Below, piece by piece: positions 32,840 to 43,803 of a stretch of 64,000 nucleotides of DNA. Origin of the DNA: Linanthus parryae (lineage: Eukaryota > Streptophyta > Magnoliopsida > Ericales > Polemoniaceae); assembly GCA_023055425.1 (NCBI GenBank), contig JALGPY010000005.1, positions 87,213,495 through 87,277,494 on the forward strand, read 5' to 3'. Position 1 is the stretch's first letter. Each line of letters begins with the position of its first letter. Made by a program: the position numbers and the translations under genes. A model generated the notes under the pieces. That model searched no databases and was not told the DNA's origin. It was given only the letters and a program-made list of their open reading frames with translations.

Positions 32840-35560
32840 ACTAAAGCCAGTAGAACCCTGATCGAAGTATGTCTGAATACCGTTGAGAAGATGTCATTGT
32901 AGTCAACTCTCTCTTTCTGACTAAACTCTCAGGCAACTAGCCTTGCCTTATACTTGATGCCCTCCCCTTCTGTAGCTCCTTCCTTTCTTCTAATGAACCC
33001 CTTGGAACTGAATATCTTTCTTCCCTCTGACAATTTAACAAGATCCCAAGTCGAGTGCTTGCAAAGAGACTACATCTCTTCACCCATCGTGGTAATCCAC
33101 TGTGCTGACTTAGAACTAGATATAGCGGCCTTCTAGGTGGACGACTCATCATCCACCTCTTCCGCTACTTGCAATGCATATCCCACCATACCATAATCTA
33201 TGTATCTAGCATGAGGCTTTATGAATATCCTTGGTATTCCTTAAGTAATACATTGATATTCCGGTTTCTCTGGTACAGACGCATCCTCACTATCAGACTC
33301 TTTTTCTTCTTCCTCTTCGGCTTTCGGCGGTGGTGTAGTATTTCGGAATCCTTAGGGTCAATAGGATTCGACTCTCCCTCAACCTTCTTATTTGCACCTC
33401 CAACCTCTATCTATACGGAATTCTTCCACATAGGACTCTCATCAAAGACTACACTTATGATAAGTATAATCTTATTGTCTATCCATATCTTGTATCCCTT
33501 CACACTTGTTCCGAAACCCATGAATACTCCCTTCTTTGAACTTGGTTCTAGTTTTCCATCATCAACGTGAATAGGAAATTCAACCAAAAACTCTCAAATT
33601 CGATTAATCCTACTCTACCGGACCAAACTTCCATAGGAATCTTGCATCCTATACATGTGTGCGGGCTCAGATTCACGAGATAGCATGACATGAAGACTAC
33701 TTCTCCCCGGAAACCTCTAAAAGACCTGAATTCGAAATCATACACCTTGCTTTTGGTAAAAGTGTCTGAATCATTCTCTCAGCTACATTAATCTGCTGTG
33801 GTGTGTATCAAACGGTGTGATGGCGAGCAATACTCTGATCCTTGCAGAATCCATCAAATTCTGATGAAGAAACTTCCAAGACATTATCTGTGCGCAACCT
33901 CTTCTCCTTCTTTTCCACTTGATTCTCTACAAGTGTCTTTCACTCCTTGAATCTTGCGAAGGCTACACTTGGGTGTTTCCTCACGAATATGCAAGTCATC
34001 CTTGAGTAGTCGTCTATGATGCTCAAAATACATGTACCAACCAATCCGCTCAACTTGAGATGGATCCCAGAAATTCAAATGGTTATAATCAAGAGTACCT
34101 TTCATTCTATGAACCAGATTAGGTGACTTTCTACGATGTAGCTTCCCGTACACTCAGTGCTCACAAAACCCTAGGCTCTTGGGCACATGCTCAATGAGAT
34201 AGCCTTTCTTGTGAAGTTTCTACGTTCCACGTTCACTCATATGATCGAGTCTCATATGCCATAGCTTGGTTTGATCAGCTTCCTTGATCTCCGCCAAGAC
34301 AACTCTGACATACCCTATTATAGTCGAACCTTGTTATACGAAGTCCCATCCTTGACCCCCTTGAGTAGCACATCCGAGTAATTGTAGACACATAATCCTA
34401 CACCATCACCTTAGAAGTTGAATCCCTTGTTGTCGTAGACTCAAAAATATAAAATTCTTTGTGACAAGAGATACGTGTCTAACATCCTTCAAAGTGAATG
34501 CCTTCTCATCAAACGTCTTGAATCTAACTGAACCTTTTCCTATGACCTTGAAAACAACTGTGTTTGCCTTATGAATGGATCCCCCATCTGCACGGTTGTA
34601 GCCTGAAAATAGTTCCCTGTTGAACATATATGATAAGAAGCCCTCGAGTCAAGAAACCACGCATCCGGTTGATGAGTCAAGAAACCACGCCAGTAGAACG
34701 AAATCATCCTCAGGACGAACTCCCCTTCTCTACCATGGCTGCAGAGCCATTCTGTCATGTTAACCTCGTTTCGGGAAATCTCTCTTCTAGTGTCCCTTTC
34801 TCTTGCACCAAGAATAGACATTCTCAGGTAACTTATAACCAGAGAACTGATTCTTCTTATTCTTCTTACCCTTCTTGCTCCCACCAGTTTCTATCAAAAT
34901 GGAAGCATGGTTCTCTGTACTTGTGCCTGCACCCCTATGGCGCAGCTCCCTAGCATGGAGCGCTGGTCTGACCTTCTCTAGGGATAATTCTTCCTTGTTC
35001 ACAATGAATGAATAAACAAAGTTCTCATATGATGGAGGTAACGATCAAGATTAATAAAAAATTCGGCATCCTCATGGCCCACATTCTCGCCAATATTAGG
35101 CGAATCTAAAAGAATTATGTTCAACTGATCAATATGATCATTGGGATCCGTACCTTCAAGAATCCGCAAAGTGAAGAGCCTTTTATTAAGCATCAACTTT
35201 CTAGTGAGACTCTTCGTTGTGTAGAGACTCTCCTACTTGAGCTAAGTCTTCACTGCTTCCTTCTTATCTGCGACCTCGATCATCACGTCATCCGGTAAGT
35301 AAAACATAATGTTTAAATGTGCCTTCTCCTCCATTTCATTGAACTCCGATGTACTAGCATCCATGCCTCCCTCGTCCGCGGTCAAAGGTGTCCACAACCT
35401 CTGCGATTAAATAAAGCCTCATCTTTATCTTCCACATACTGAAGTTGTTCGCTCCTATGAACCTGTCGATCTTCAAATTTGATACAGACATGTTTCTTGG
35501 TGGATTAATCTTGACGTAAGCTTAGATATCAGTTTGTTATTACACCCACGATGACTCTCA
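32840..35560 (-). pseudogene. Decayed Copia fragment, same family as 56798-61664
   Basis: It is collinear with about 58525-61210 of the complete element but more diverged. On the minus strand, gag is at about 35520-34980 (LNKRLFTLRILEGTDPNDHI, then EELSLEKVRPALHARELRHR), the zinc knuckle region near 34800, and the protease region at about 34690-34620 (AWFLDSRASYHICSTGNYF, with DTGAS changed to DSRAS). Integrase follows (DYNHLNFWDPSQVERIGWYM near 34090-34020, and KIPMEVWSGRVG near 33640). It ends at the RT start (about 32840). RT and RNase H are missing. Stops and shifts are frequent. Confidence 0.8.
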
Positions 35561-35719
35561 CCTCATGAACGATAACGGAACAATGCAATCACACATGATT
35601 TACGTGGTTCGTTAGCACAAAATATCCTAACTACGTCCACAGGCAATAAACGATAACGGAACAATGCAATCACACAAGTTTCCGCCTACAGGATTCCTTC
35701 ATGTGAAGGTATGTTTCCT
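35561..35719 (-). mobile_element. 5' LTR remnant of the decayed Copia fragment
   Basis: The words TTTACGTGGTTCG and TAGCACAAAATATCCTAACT parallel ATTTACGTGGTTCGCTAGC and AAAATATTTGCTAACTACC in the LTRs at 56798 and 61334. Inside, GATAACGGAACAATGCAATC is duplicated (about 35570 and 35650). No clean LTR end could be fixed. Confidence 0.45.
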
Positions 35720-36225
35720 TTGTGCCAAGAGATTATGTGCTCTTCGTGCGAAGGCCTTCCTGTCTTGCTCATGCACACTGTTCTAAGAACACCTTTGCCC
35801 TTTTCGGTTTCCTTTGGGTTGTCTTCGTACAACGACATCTGGAAATTCACTTCTTCGTGCTCCTTTGAGTATCCTCATGCTTCAAGGCATATTCTCAACA
35901 TTATTTTATTTGGTTATTAATTAATTGATTACTTTATTTTAATATTTGACATCTATGTTCTCTCGTTTTCGGGTATTCCATTAAGAGGGTGGCGAATCCC
36001 TATTTCTTCTTCTTGATTTTACTGTGTTCTCCAATTTCTCAATCCATGTCGATGCTCCGTCGAAACATAGAGGGATAACTCATTTTTATTAAAAATGCTA
36101 TCCCCTCTCTCATCCATTTTCATCGAAGACTGCTTGTCATTTTGGGTTTTTTCCGTTCACACAAACTCTCCTCCAGTTAGAAGCAATTTTCTTGTTTTAT
36201 ATATGTGTTTTCAATTTCTACAACC
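35720..36225. other. Non-coding, LTR-like debris
   Basis: It begins with another CTCTTCGTGCGAAGG motif (35737-35752) and several CTTCGT words, probably the other side of the sequence seen at 31797-32000. No gene is visible. Confidence 0.35.
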
Positions 36226-36393
36226 TAGGAGCGGTTTTCTTATGCCTAAGGGTAAAAAATTACAGCTTAGGAGCAGTTCTCTTCCGCGTAAGGGCGCTAA
36301 ATAACGCGGAGGAGCGGTTATCATCCATGAATAGGCGGCCAACTACCGCCTAAAAGCGGTTATTATCACCAATAAGGTGGTAATCAACCCCAT
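36226..36393 (+). repeat. Four-copy 42 bp minisatellite
   Basis: Units start at about 36226, 36268, 36310 and 36351 with (T/G)AGGAGCGGTTNTC-like sequence followed by a TAAGGG/AATAGGCGG block. The period of 42 is a multiple of three, and the first two units are open in one frame, but later units carry stops. Confidence 0.75.
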
Positions 36394-37913
36394 AAGTGTT
36401 GTTTTATGCCTCACTTGGTCTTGAAAACTTGTGAATTTAATGTGGACGCCGAATTCTGCTATTGCGACAGGCGCAATATCATCTTCAACCCCCCCCCCCC
36501 GGTTGATCCCCGCGTTGGAGATTAAAAGACTCTTTAGTAGTCAATTTGTAGTGATGTTGCAGCGTACAAGTGCAGTTCAAACTTGTTCTTCCAAAAAATA
36601 TACAATTTATGTAGGAAAGATTCATGCGTAATATATAAGTGGTACATCATTCTACGTTTGATTCAACCATTGTAATCTTGATTCGGTGATGAATGAATGA
36701 AGGGCTGGATTGCAAAAACAAAAAAAAATTGACATTTCTTGTAGAAGTCTTGGAATAACATACACACACAAGCTATTTCTTTTTTATTTTATTTTTTTAG
36801 AATACACCATTTGGTATTTCCTATATTTTTATTTCTTTATTATTTTATTTAAATATTTGACGTTTCTCGTCAAAGTCTGACAACCTTACTTGCTTGGGGA
36901 CTTTTCTTGACGAGGAATGTATAAGATGCATCTTCAAGAAATAACAACGTACACTGAAAATTATATTTCTTGCTCCATTGGAGTTATGAAAGGTCTGATC
37001 AGTATTTATAACATTCTACTATGTTGGTACATTCTATATAGTTCTATCAATCTTTAATTACATGTCGATCATATTACGTTAGCTCTTGCTTGAGTGGTCA
37101 CATTTCTTGTTCCGACATTTCTTTTTCTTTTGAAGTTCTGCTACTGTGTGATCTTTGTTGAGTATCTTGTGATATTTTATGCCGTTACGAACTTGTAATC
37201 AAGAAATTTTGAGAAATATCTCACCAAACACTAGTTTAGCATGTTTACATGTGGTTTATGTAAAAGTTTTAACGTCAAATTAGACAATTTATTGATTGTT
37301 AAGCATGTAGATGTAGTCAGGACCATACCCAAATTGTTTTATCCTGAACGGGCCAGTGGCAACATGTGTAGGCTTGATATAGAGATTTTTTTTATATTAG
37401 TATAACCTATAATTATAAATTTACTAATGAAAAACACAAATGGCGTAACAATAATTGACGACCTTTGATTAGGTACGGGATCCACGAGTCTAATGAAACT
37501 ATGTTATCCAAATTTTTGCTGAAATGCATTGCATAAAACCAGAAACAAAGGAGGTTCAAAGTACAGGGGGAGGCAGTACCCCGTACATCCTTAAGTACAA
37601 CACCCTCCAGTAAACACTAGAAAGTGATTCATCCAACATTGTTCAAATAAATGATGAAAAGTATAAATACATGGGAAAAAGAAAGAACTGGACACATGGT
37701 TGATGGCCGCAACAAGAGAATCAGCAACCTTGTGAGAGGCCTTGTGCTCATACAGAAGCTTCACCTAGTTATCAGTTCCTAACAACCTGCATACTATGTC
37801 AATCACGTGAAATAAAAAAAATTGGAGGCTAAATTCAATTTTTTTTAAATAGGGGTATAAATGCAAAATAAAAAAGTTGAGTGCGGGCTATAGTCCCCAC
37901 CAGTCCCTAGCTA
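36394..37913. other. No recognisable gene
   Basis: The stretch is AT-rich with a C10 run near 36490 and an A/T-rich patch near 36780-36850. On the minus strand near 37680-37770, SHKVADSLVAA-like sequence vaguely resembles the end of a LINE RNase H. This is too weak to call. Confidence 0.5.
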
Positions 37914-37925
37914 GGTCCGCCTCTG
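37914..37925 (-). mobile_element. hAT-like terminal inverted repeat, right
   Basis: GGTCCGCCTCTG is the complement of CAGAGGCGGACC at 31353-31364. Subterminal sequence (CTAGCTAGG, GTGGGGACT on the minus strand) is of the GG-rich kind seen next to such ends. Confidence 0.45.
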
Positions 37926-40592
37926 CTCAGTCTGATCCACTAAATTTCTGAGACCAAATCATTAAAAATTCAAAAAGGAAATGCATCGGTATAAAAGTAC
38001 ACAAGGAGTTGTCAGTTCGAATCATCCACGGCCAATAGGGAGAGAGAAAGAGAGAGAGAGAGAGAGTGAATTCTCTGGATTAAAATTTTGAAACCAAAAA
38101 CCTCTGCTTCTCTGTTAATGGACCACCCAAGAACAGGCACGTTCTTAATGGTGAGGTGATTTGGGGTGTATAGAGAAGATGGTAGTTATATCCTATGTTA
38201 ACTGGACTCGGATGCGGGTGGGTGTGGGTGTCACGTCGGGTGTGTATTCGAGGATCGAATTTGAATTTTTGTTGAAATTTAGGATTCGGGGACTCGGCTG
38301 AAAAATACTTAGAATTTGGACACGGTTGTGGGGATACATATATTCTTCTAATTTGTGTAAGTCAATGTGCAAGTTGGGCATCCATCTTAGTACATATATG
38401 GAATCCAATAATATTTTCTATCAGACCATTCTGAAATAAAAGAACTATATAAGGAGCTTTTCATCAATAATGTTTTTCTTGGACTTGGAAAGTATGAATA
38501 ATAGGGGCACTGGCCATATACTTTTACACTTGGTCTTATTTATTAGAAAGAACACATAAGAAGCCCAACAAAATACAATTAAAAAAACAGATCAAGCCCA
38601 ACCCAAGTTTAACATATAATAGTAACCCAAAAGAAGAAATTAGGGTTTCTGCAACTAAACGACGAAAAGGACGACCTGCAGACAGACGAGAGTGGACGTT
38701 CGTCATTTGAGATGAGGATTGCCAGAGAGTCGCGTCCACGAGGAAGCCTACCGGATCGACATTGATTTCATACATGCACCCGGGTATCGTATCCACCCGG
38801 GTACTCCAGCGAAACTGATGAGTCCAGGTAACGTAGGTTATCTCCTGACAAAATTAAAATACGTAGAGATGATGGTGCTTATAGTTGTTAAGCATGCTCT
38901 CACTTATTGAGTTATCGTACTTCATTTGGGTGTGAACACAATGGGAGAAGAAATTAGCAGATCGGTATAAAACCCTGAATGAGATTTCATGTAGGGCGCG
39001 AATCGGAGCGATAGGCTAGGCTGTGATTTTATACTTGAGCAAGAATAACATTTGTATTTGTGAATTTGACCGTATAAGTAGCATACTTCTGAATCGTATA
39101 ATTTATAATGTAAATATGCTTTATTAAATTTGGCATCTCGAATTTGCATTGCGACTATGTCGGGTCTACGAGCTAATTTGTAGTTGCAAATAGACAATGA
39201 GCATTTCAAAGGCAGTAAGAGCAGATTTTTCTAAACTTTTCCAAACTTCTTTTTTAGGAAGAAACTTTAGTGAAAAGATATACCAAGTCCAAACATAGAT
39301 GTAAAACAAAGGAACAGAGACATATCTCTCGTTTCACTTACCACCATCATTTTTGGTACTTTTTCAATAGTTCTAAAACAGTTTTTCACTTTTACTCTTA
39401 CTTTATGAAACAGTTAACTTTTGCATACTATAAAATCTATATATGCACATGCAACCCACTTTTCCTTTATCATTAAGTCTCGTTATAACTTCAGATATCC
39501 AAACAGTACCATAGCCCAAATAATATTTCTATTGGTTCAAAGTTTCAAACCAACAAAAATGTACAAGGCAGTGCATTTACGGTAAGAAATTGCATTGCAC
39601 ATTGTGAGTCGAAGAAGGAAAGTTAAAAACAAAACCTTAAAGCAGATGTCAAATAAATCTTTTTTGAAACCAATATATAGCTATCAGAACCTTTAAATCC
39701 AAGTGCCATTAAATAATTAAATAATCAAACAACCAAAATCCATATTTAATCATTGCATGCTCAAAATTCAACCAGGATTGAAACACAGTAAATGTGCAAA
39801 TTTGGTATTATTCACATCACTTCTCTACATCAACTAGTCTAGACACAACCTTCTTATTACCAGTGCAGTTTGCTTTTCTTCTTTGATTACAGTTATTAGT
39901 TACCACTCCGTGTCTTCTCTTTAGACCCATTTTTTATTTTGGGGCGTCTCTTCTCTTTCACCCCATTTCCTATTTCACTTTATGACGCTATTTATTGTGT
40001 CACTTTGACGAGGTGATTGATTAGCAAAAAAATACACAAATTTTATAACATTTGCATGTTATTGTAGAGTAAACTTTATTCTATAATACTATGAAAAAAT
40101 TGTCAAAAAATTACATCATTCTGCTATCCAAATTACCGTCAAAGTGATTCAGTTACGGATAAAAAAAGTCAACCAAATTTTGTTTGTTTGTTTTTAGAAA
40201 AAAGTCAACCAAAGTTGAAAGAGAAGAAATAGAGGATTTATAATGTTAATCCACTAATAAATTCGAATGAAATATCAAAACATTTGCATAATACGTTTGA
40301 ATAATATATACTACGCCTTTTCGCAATGTTTTGATTACATCGCAGTGTTAATGCATCCATGGACTGTGACTTGTCAAGTAAGGGCCCAACCCTTCCTATA
40401 AATTGGATTTTATTTTTATTATAGCCTTGCAATGCCGCATTGGATCATTGCTTCTTCTCACTGCATTGAGTTTGTCAAGCTCTACCATTATCCTGACTCT
40501 CATCACAATTCTGCTTCTATTATTATGTAGTATTAGAAGAAACATATGTAGTATTAGTTATATGCTTTAAAAATGTATCAAATAAATAAAGG
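37926..40592. other. No recognisable gene
   Basis: There is a GA microsatellite at 38041-38068 and a G-rich patch GATGCGGGTGGGTGTGGGTG near 38210-38230. Around 38640-38830 the sequence AGAAATTAGGGTTTCTGCA and later GC-richer DNA might be a decayed 5' UTR, but no protein similarity is visible. The rest is AT-rich. Confidence 0.5.
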
Positions 40593-40965
40593 CTTAATTA
40601 CTTAATGAATACCCGCTGTTTGTCGAAACTATCACATTGCAACACCCGGTTCTAGTACTAGCTGATTGACCCCACATTTGCAGAAAAGACCTCAATGTCA
40701 AACTTGGAACGGAAATTTCTCATCAAATTTAAAATTGACGAAGGTATTCTCATCAAGTGCACATCGTCTGTGATACAAACGCATCCATTGTGTGAAATAA
40801 TACCCTCCGAATATGTTAATTATGAGATGAAATTTCATTCCCGGTTGAACATTGACGTCATTCCTTTAAATGGGGGATGCAATCAGCTAGATTTAAAGCT
40901 AGGGGAGTTGCAATGCGATAGTTTTGTCACATTGGGGGGGGGGGGTTATGCATTAAGTAATTAAG
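40593..40965. mobile_element. MITE with ~55 bp terminal inverted repeats
   Basis: The left end is CTTAATTACTTAATG and the right end CATTAAGTAATTAAG. Inside, AACTATCACATTGCAAC (40629-40645) pairs with GTTGCAATGCGATAGTTTT (about 40907-40925). Length is about 373 bp, without transposase. A 12-base G run near the right end is an expansion inside the repeat. The 89-codon open frame within (40695-40964) runs into the terminal repeat and is probably not a gene. Confidence 0.7.
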
Positions 40966-41359
40966 ACAAAAATAACATTAAAATGTACCCATGTAAGGAG
41001 TACACGATAGAGCATACGCAATATGCTATTCGTGAAATTTTAGAAAAGCGACTTTGCAGCACACTTGCTAATTCACTTGTTAACCTTAATTTTCGTTCGC
41101 CACATCTGGTTAGTAATATTTTCTCATGCATTTTTTTCTGCAAGTCATTTCTCCAACCTGTTGGTCTTCCTAAAATCTCTCTCACATTTTCAGTTCATTT
41201 AAATCAAGCTTCAGATACGTCATTATCCTTATATGTTCACTAAATTTTAACCACTAGACTAAAAGACAAAGTCAAGAGGTGAAAATGAAAGCTGCCAAGA
41301 CTGGGAGGGCTCAAATTCAATATTCAGAAGTCAAGGTATAAAAGAGAAAAGCTCAAAAC
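40966..41359. other. No recognisable gene
   Basis: AT-rich sequence left of the Copia A LTR. The short open frames here overlap on both strands and have no recognisable motif. Confidence 0.5.
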
Positions 41360-41646
41360 TGTTGGCTTCTATATTTTACACATCTAGACCGTATTGAACT
41401 CATTTCCAAATTAGTAAGATAGCTTTACATTTATGTTCTTATAATCTTAGCCAGCATTTATGTTCTTATAATCTTAGCCAGCAGTTCATATTATGACCGT
41501 TGGATATCTTGTATAAAATCCTTTGATGGTAGTCGATTAGGGTTAATGAGAATGAGGCATTATGCCTTTCGCTTTCTTTGACCATTAGTGTTCTGTTCAT
41601 TTCTTCTCTATGTGTTCTTTGATTAATATAAACTAGGTTTCTTTCA
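41360..41646 (+). mobile_element. Candidate 5' LTR of Copia A copy 2
   Basis: It begins TGTTGGCTTC and ends CTTTCA immediately before the PBS, so TG to CA and 287 bp. The 3' part is homologous to 1-143. A 27 bp direct duplication (41428-41454 and 41455-41481, CATTTATGTTCTTATAATCT start) lies inside. No 3' LTR is present, so the left border is inferred from the TGTTGG start and cannot be checked by comparison. Confidence 0.6.
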
Positions 41647-41658
41647 TGGTATCAGAGC
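41647..41658 (+). other. Primer-binding site, Copia A copy 2
   Basis: TGGTATCAGAGC directly after the LTR, as in copy 1 at 144-155. Confidence 0.85.
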
Positions 41659-41739
41659 GCTGCTCGATCCAACTATCTTCGTTTTAATTTTGTTTCCCAT
41701 CAAATAATTCTCTGTTTATGTTATCTCTCTCTGATTCCA

Positions 41740-43139
41740 AATATGTGATGACTACCACCGCCTCATCATCATCTTCACCTCAAAACCCTATTTTTCGTTT
41801 ATCACATATCAATCATCTAGTTTTATATAAACTAGATAACAACAAATATGTATTGTGACGACATCAATTATCTGCTATTCTTAAAACTCAATTGGTGTTT
41901 ATGTTGAAGAGTCCATTCCTCCGCCATCCCCGACGGTCACAGCTGTTGACGATTCAATCTCTTCAAATCCAGTCTTTGCTGCATGGAATATTCTATATCA
42001 AGGTATACAAACCCTAATTAACGCTACTCTGTCACAAGAAGCCCTTGTTCATGTTACTGGTCAACCTACTTCGTATTATATATGGTCTGCTGTGGAGCGC
42101 AGGTATGCTTCCCTAACTCGAGCAAATATCATACAACTCACAAGTGAACTAAAAGTATCAAGAAGAATTCGAATTCAAAAGTTATTTATATGCAGAAACA
42201 TAAAACTACTCGTGAAAAAATTAACTGTTGCCTCTTTGGTTATAGAAAATGCAAATATGCTTTTTTTTATTCTTAGTGGTTTACCGGTTGAATATAACCA
42301 TTTTCTCTCTTATATTCGCACTAAATCTGACCCCCCTTTCTCTTGAGGAACTTGTTGTTATTCTCAAAGCAGAAGAAAAAATATTAGAAAATCAAACTAA
42401 CTCTGATATAAACATGGCTTTTGCCTTTTACATACTGGCCTCCTTCTCAAAAATTTCTCTCGTGGTGGTGGAGGTCGTAGAATGAGTGGAAGGTTTTGTT
42501 ATTCTAGATATAACAATAAGAATACCAGAGGTGGTTTTCATAGAGAAGGTGATTCGTTTGATGGTTCTCGGGGTAGATCAGTACCTTATCGTGGTGGTGG
42601 AAGGCTGATAACCCAGGGGAAGAAACCATTCAAGTCAATGAAACCATCTAAACTCCTCTTCGAACTTTATTTTAACTTGTCAAATTTGTGGAAATGACTA
42701 CCACTCTACTCTAAATTGCTCGTTTATAATGGATCATTCAAACCAAGGTCGTATGCCACCCTCAAGTTAATTGCTTATGCTTCTAACACCTCTAATGCCC
42801 AGGTGCAACCCAACTATTTGTTGACAGACAAAAATGCAACAAACCATATGACTGCTGATCCTACTGCTCTTTCTTACGCTAAAAATTATACTGGTGGTCA
42901 TGTTTTACCTCTCACACAAGCTGGTAATGCTTAAATCTCGACTTCTACTTGTGCATTGAATCTCAATAATACTTTGTTAGTACGATATGTAGCTGCTAAT
43001 CTGCTCTCAGTTCACATATTATGTTTGCAACACAATTGTAGATTTCTCTTCGATGCTCATTCCTTTCCATTCGGGAAAAGGATTCAGGTCAACTTCTATA
43101 TCAGGGTCAGAATAAGAATGGGTTGTACCCTCAAAGCTG
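41740..43139 (+). pseudogene. Copia A gag-protease remnant (copy 2)
   Basis: It is collinear with 240-1637 of copy 1. It has open pieces at 42092-42346 and 42249-42485 (gag) and a glycine/arginine-rich stretch at 42482-42697. A degraded zinc knuckle lies near 42680-42725. The protease site near 42825 reads TDKNATNHMT, so the catalytic DTG is lost. It ends at the protease/pre-integrase border, where GGGTTGTACC is fused to Copia B sequence at 43137-43140. Confidence 0.8.
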
Positions 43140-43645
43140 GTCATACTACTAGTTCTAGATTCATTAAACTCCGAAAATCCTATGTCCAGAGGGTATCCAA
43201 ACTACCTTTTCCTCTGAGTGCTATCATTCCATTTGAGGGTTTGTAGGGTGTAATCCGGCGGTGCTACTTGATTACACAGTGACAGACAATTATCTTGGGA
43301 GGCTTACGCTCCGAAACAAACAGAACCTAAAGGGAGCGAATTTCAGCAATGGCTGACGAAACTCCTGCAACGAGAACTAGTAAGGTAATTCCTACAGGAT
43401 CAACACCATCACTGGTATCGATTGGAACTCATGGGAACGTCCATAAAATTTTACTGGAAAAGATTTCATGAAACCGCAATAAAAGATGTTGTTCTGCTTG
43501 ACTATCCTGCACTTGGCGAAGTTCTTGACAGAAGACGCTGCAACACTGCCTGAAAATTCAAACAAACAAACAATCACTTCAGTGGATGCATGAAAACATT
43601 CAATTTTTTTGGCCAAGAACTAAGTTAATAACGAATTATATAAGT
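43137..43645 (+). pseudogene. Copia B leader and gag start (copy 2)
   Basis: About 510 bp matching 13313-13840, beginning ACCCTCAAAGCTGGTCATAC. The gag ATG at about 43350 (MADETPATRTSKVIPTG) is followed by stops at the same general places as in copy 1. It is joined on the right to the GAA-rich start of the SIRE-type extra ORF. Confidence 0.75.
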
Positions 43646-43651
43646 GTCCGA

Positions 43652-43803
43652 CAAGAAGAAGAAGAAGAAGAAGAAGAAGAAGAAGAAGAAGAAGAAGAAG
43701 AAGAAGAAGAAGAAGAAGAAGAAGAAGAAGAAGAAGAAGAAGAAGAAGAAGAAGAAGAAGAAGAAGAAGAAGAAGAAGAAGAAGAAGAAGAAGAAGAAGA
43801 AGA
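43652..43803 (+). repeat. (GAA)n microsatellite, about 49 units
   Basis: A nearly perfect GAA/AAG tract that continues into interrupted GAA (43804-43822). In the frame of the following ORF it codes lysine, so it probably grew from the lysine-rich start of that ORF. Long GAA tracts can form triplex structures. Confidence 0.95.

Noticed and set aside
37680..37770. Possible LINE RNase H tail on the minus strand
   Set aside because: Only about ten residues look similar and no neighbouring LINE sequence was found.
38530..38830. Possible decayed 5' UTR and start of a host gene
   Set aside because: AGGGTTT-rich leader-like sequence is suggestive, but no continuing reading frame or protein similarity is visible.
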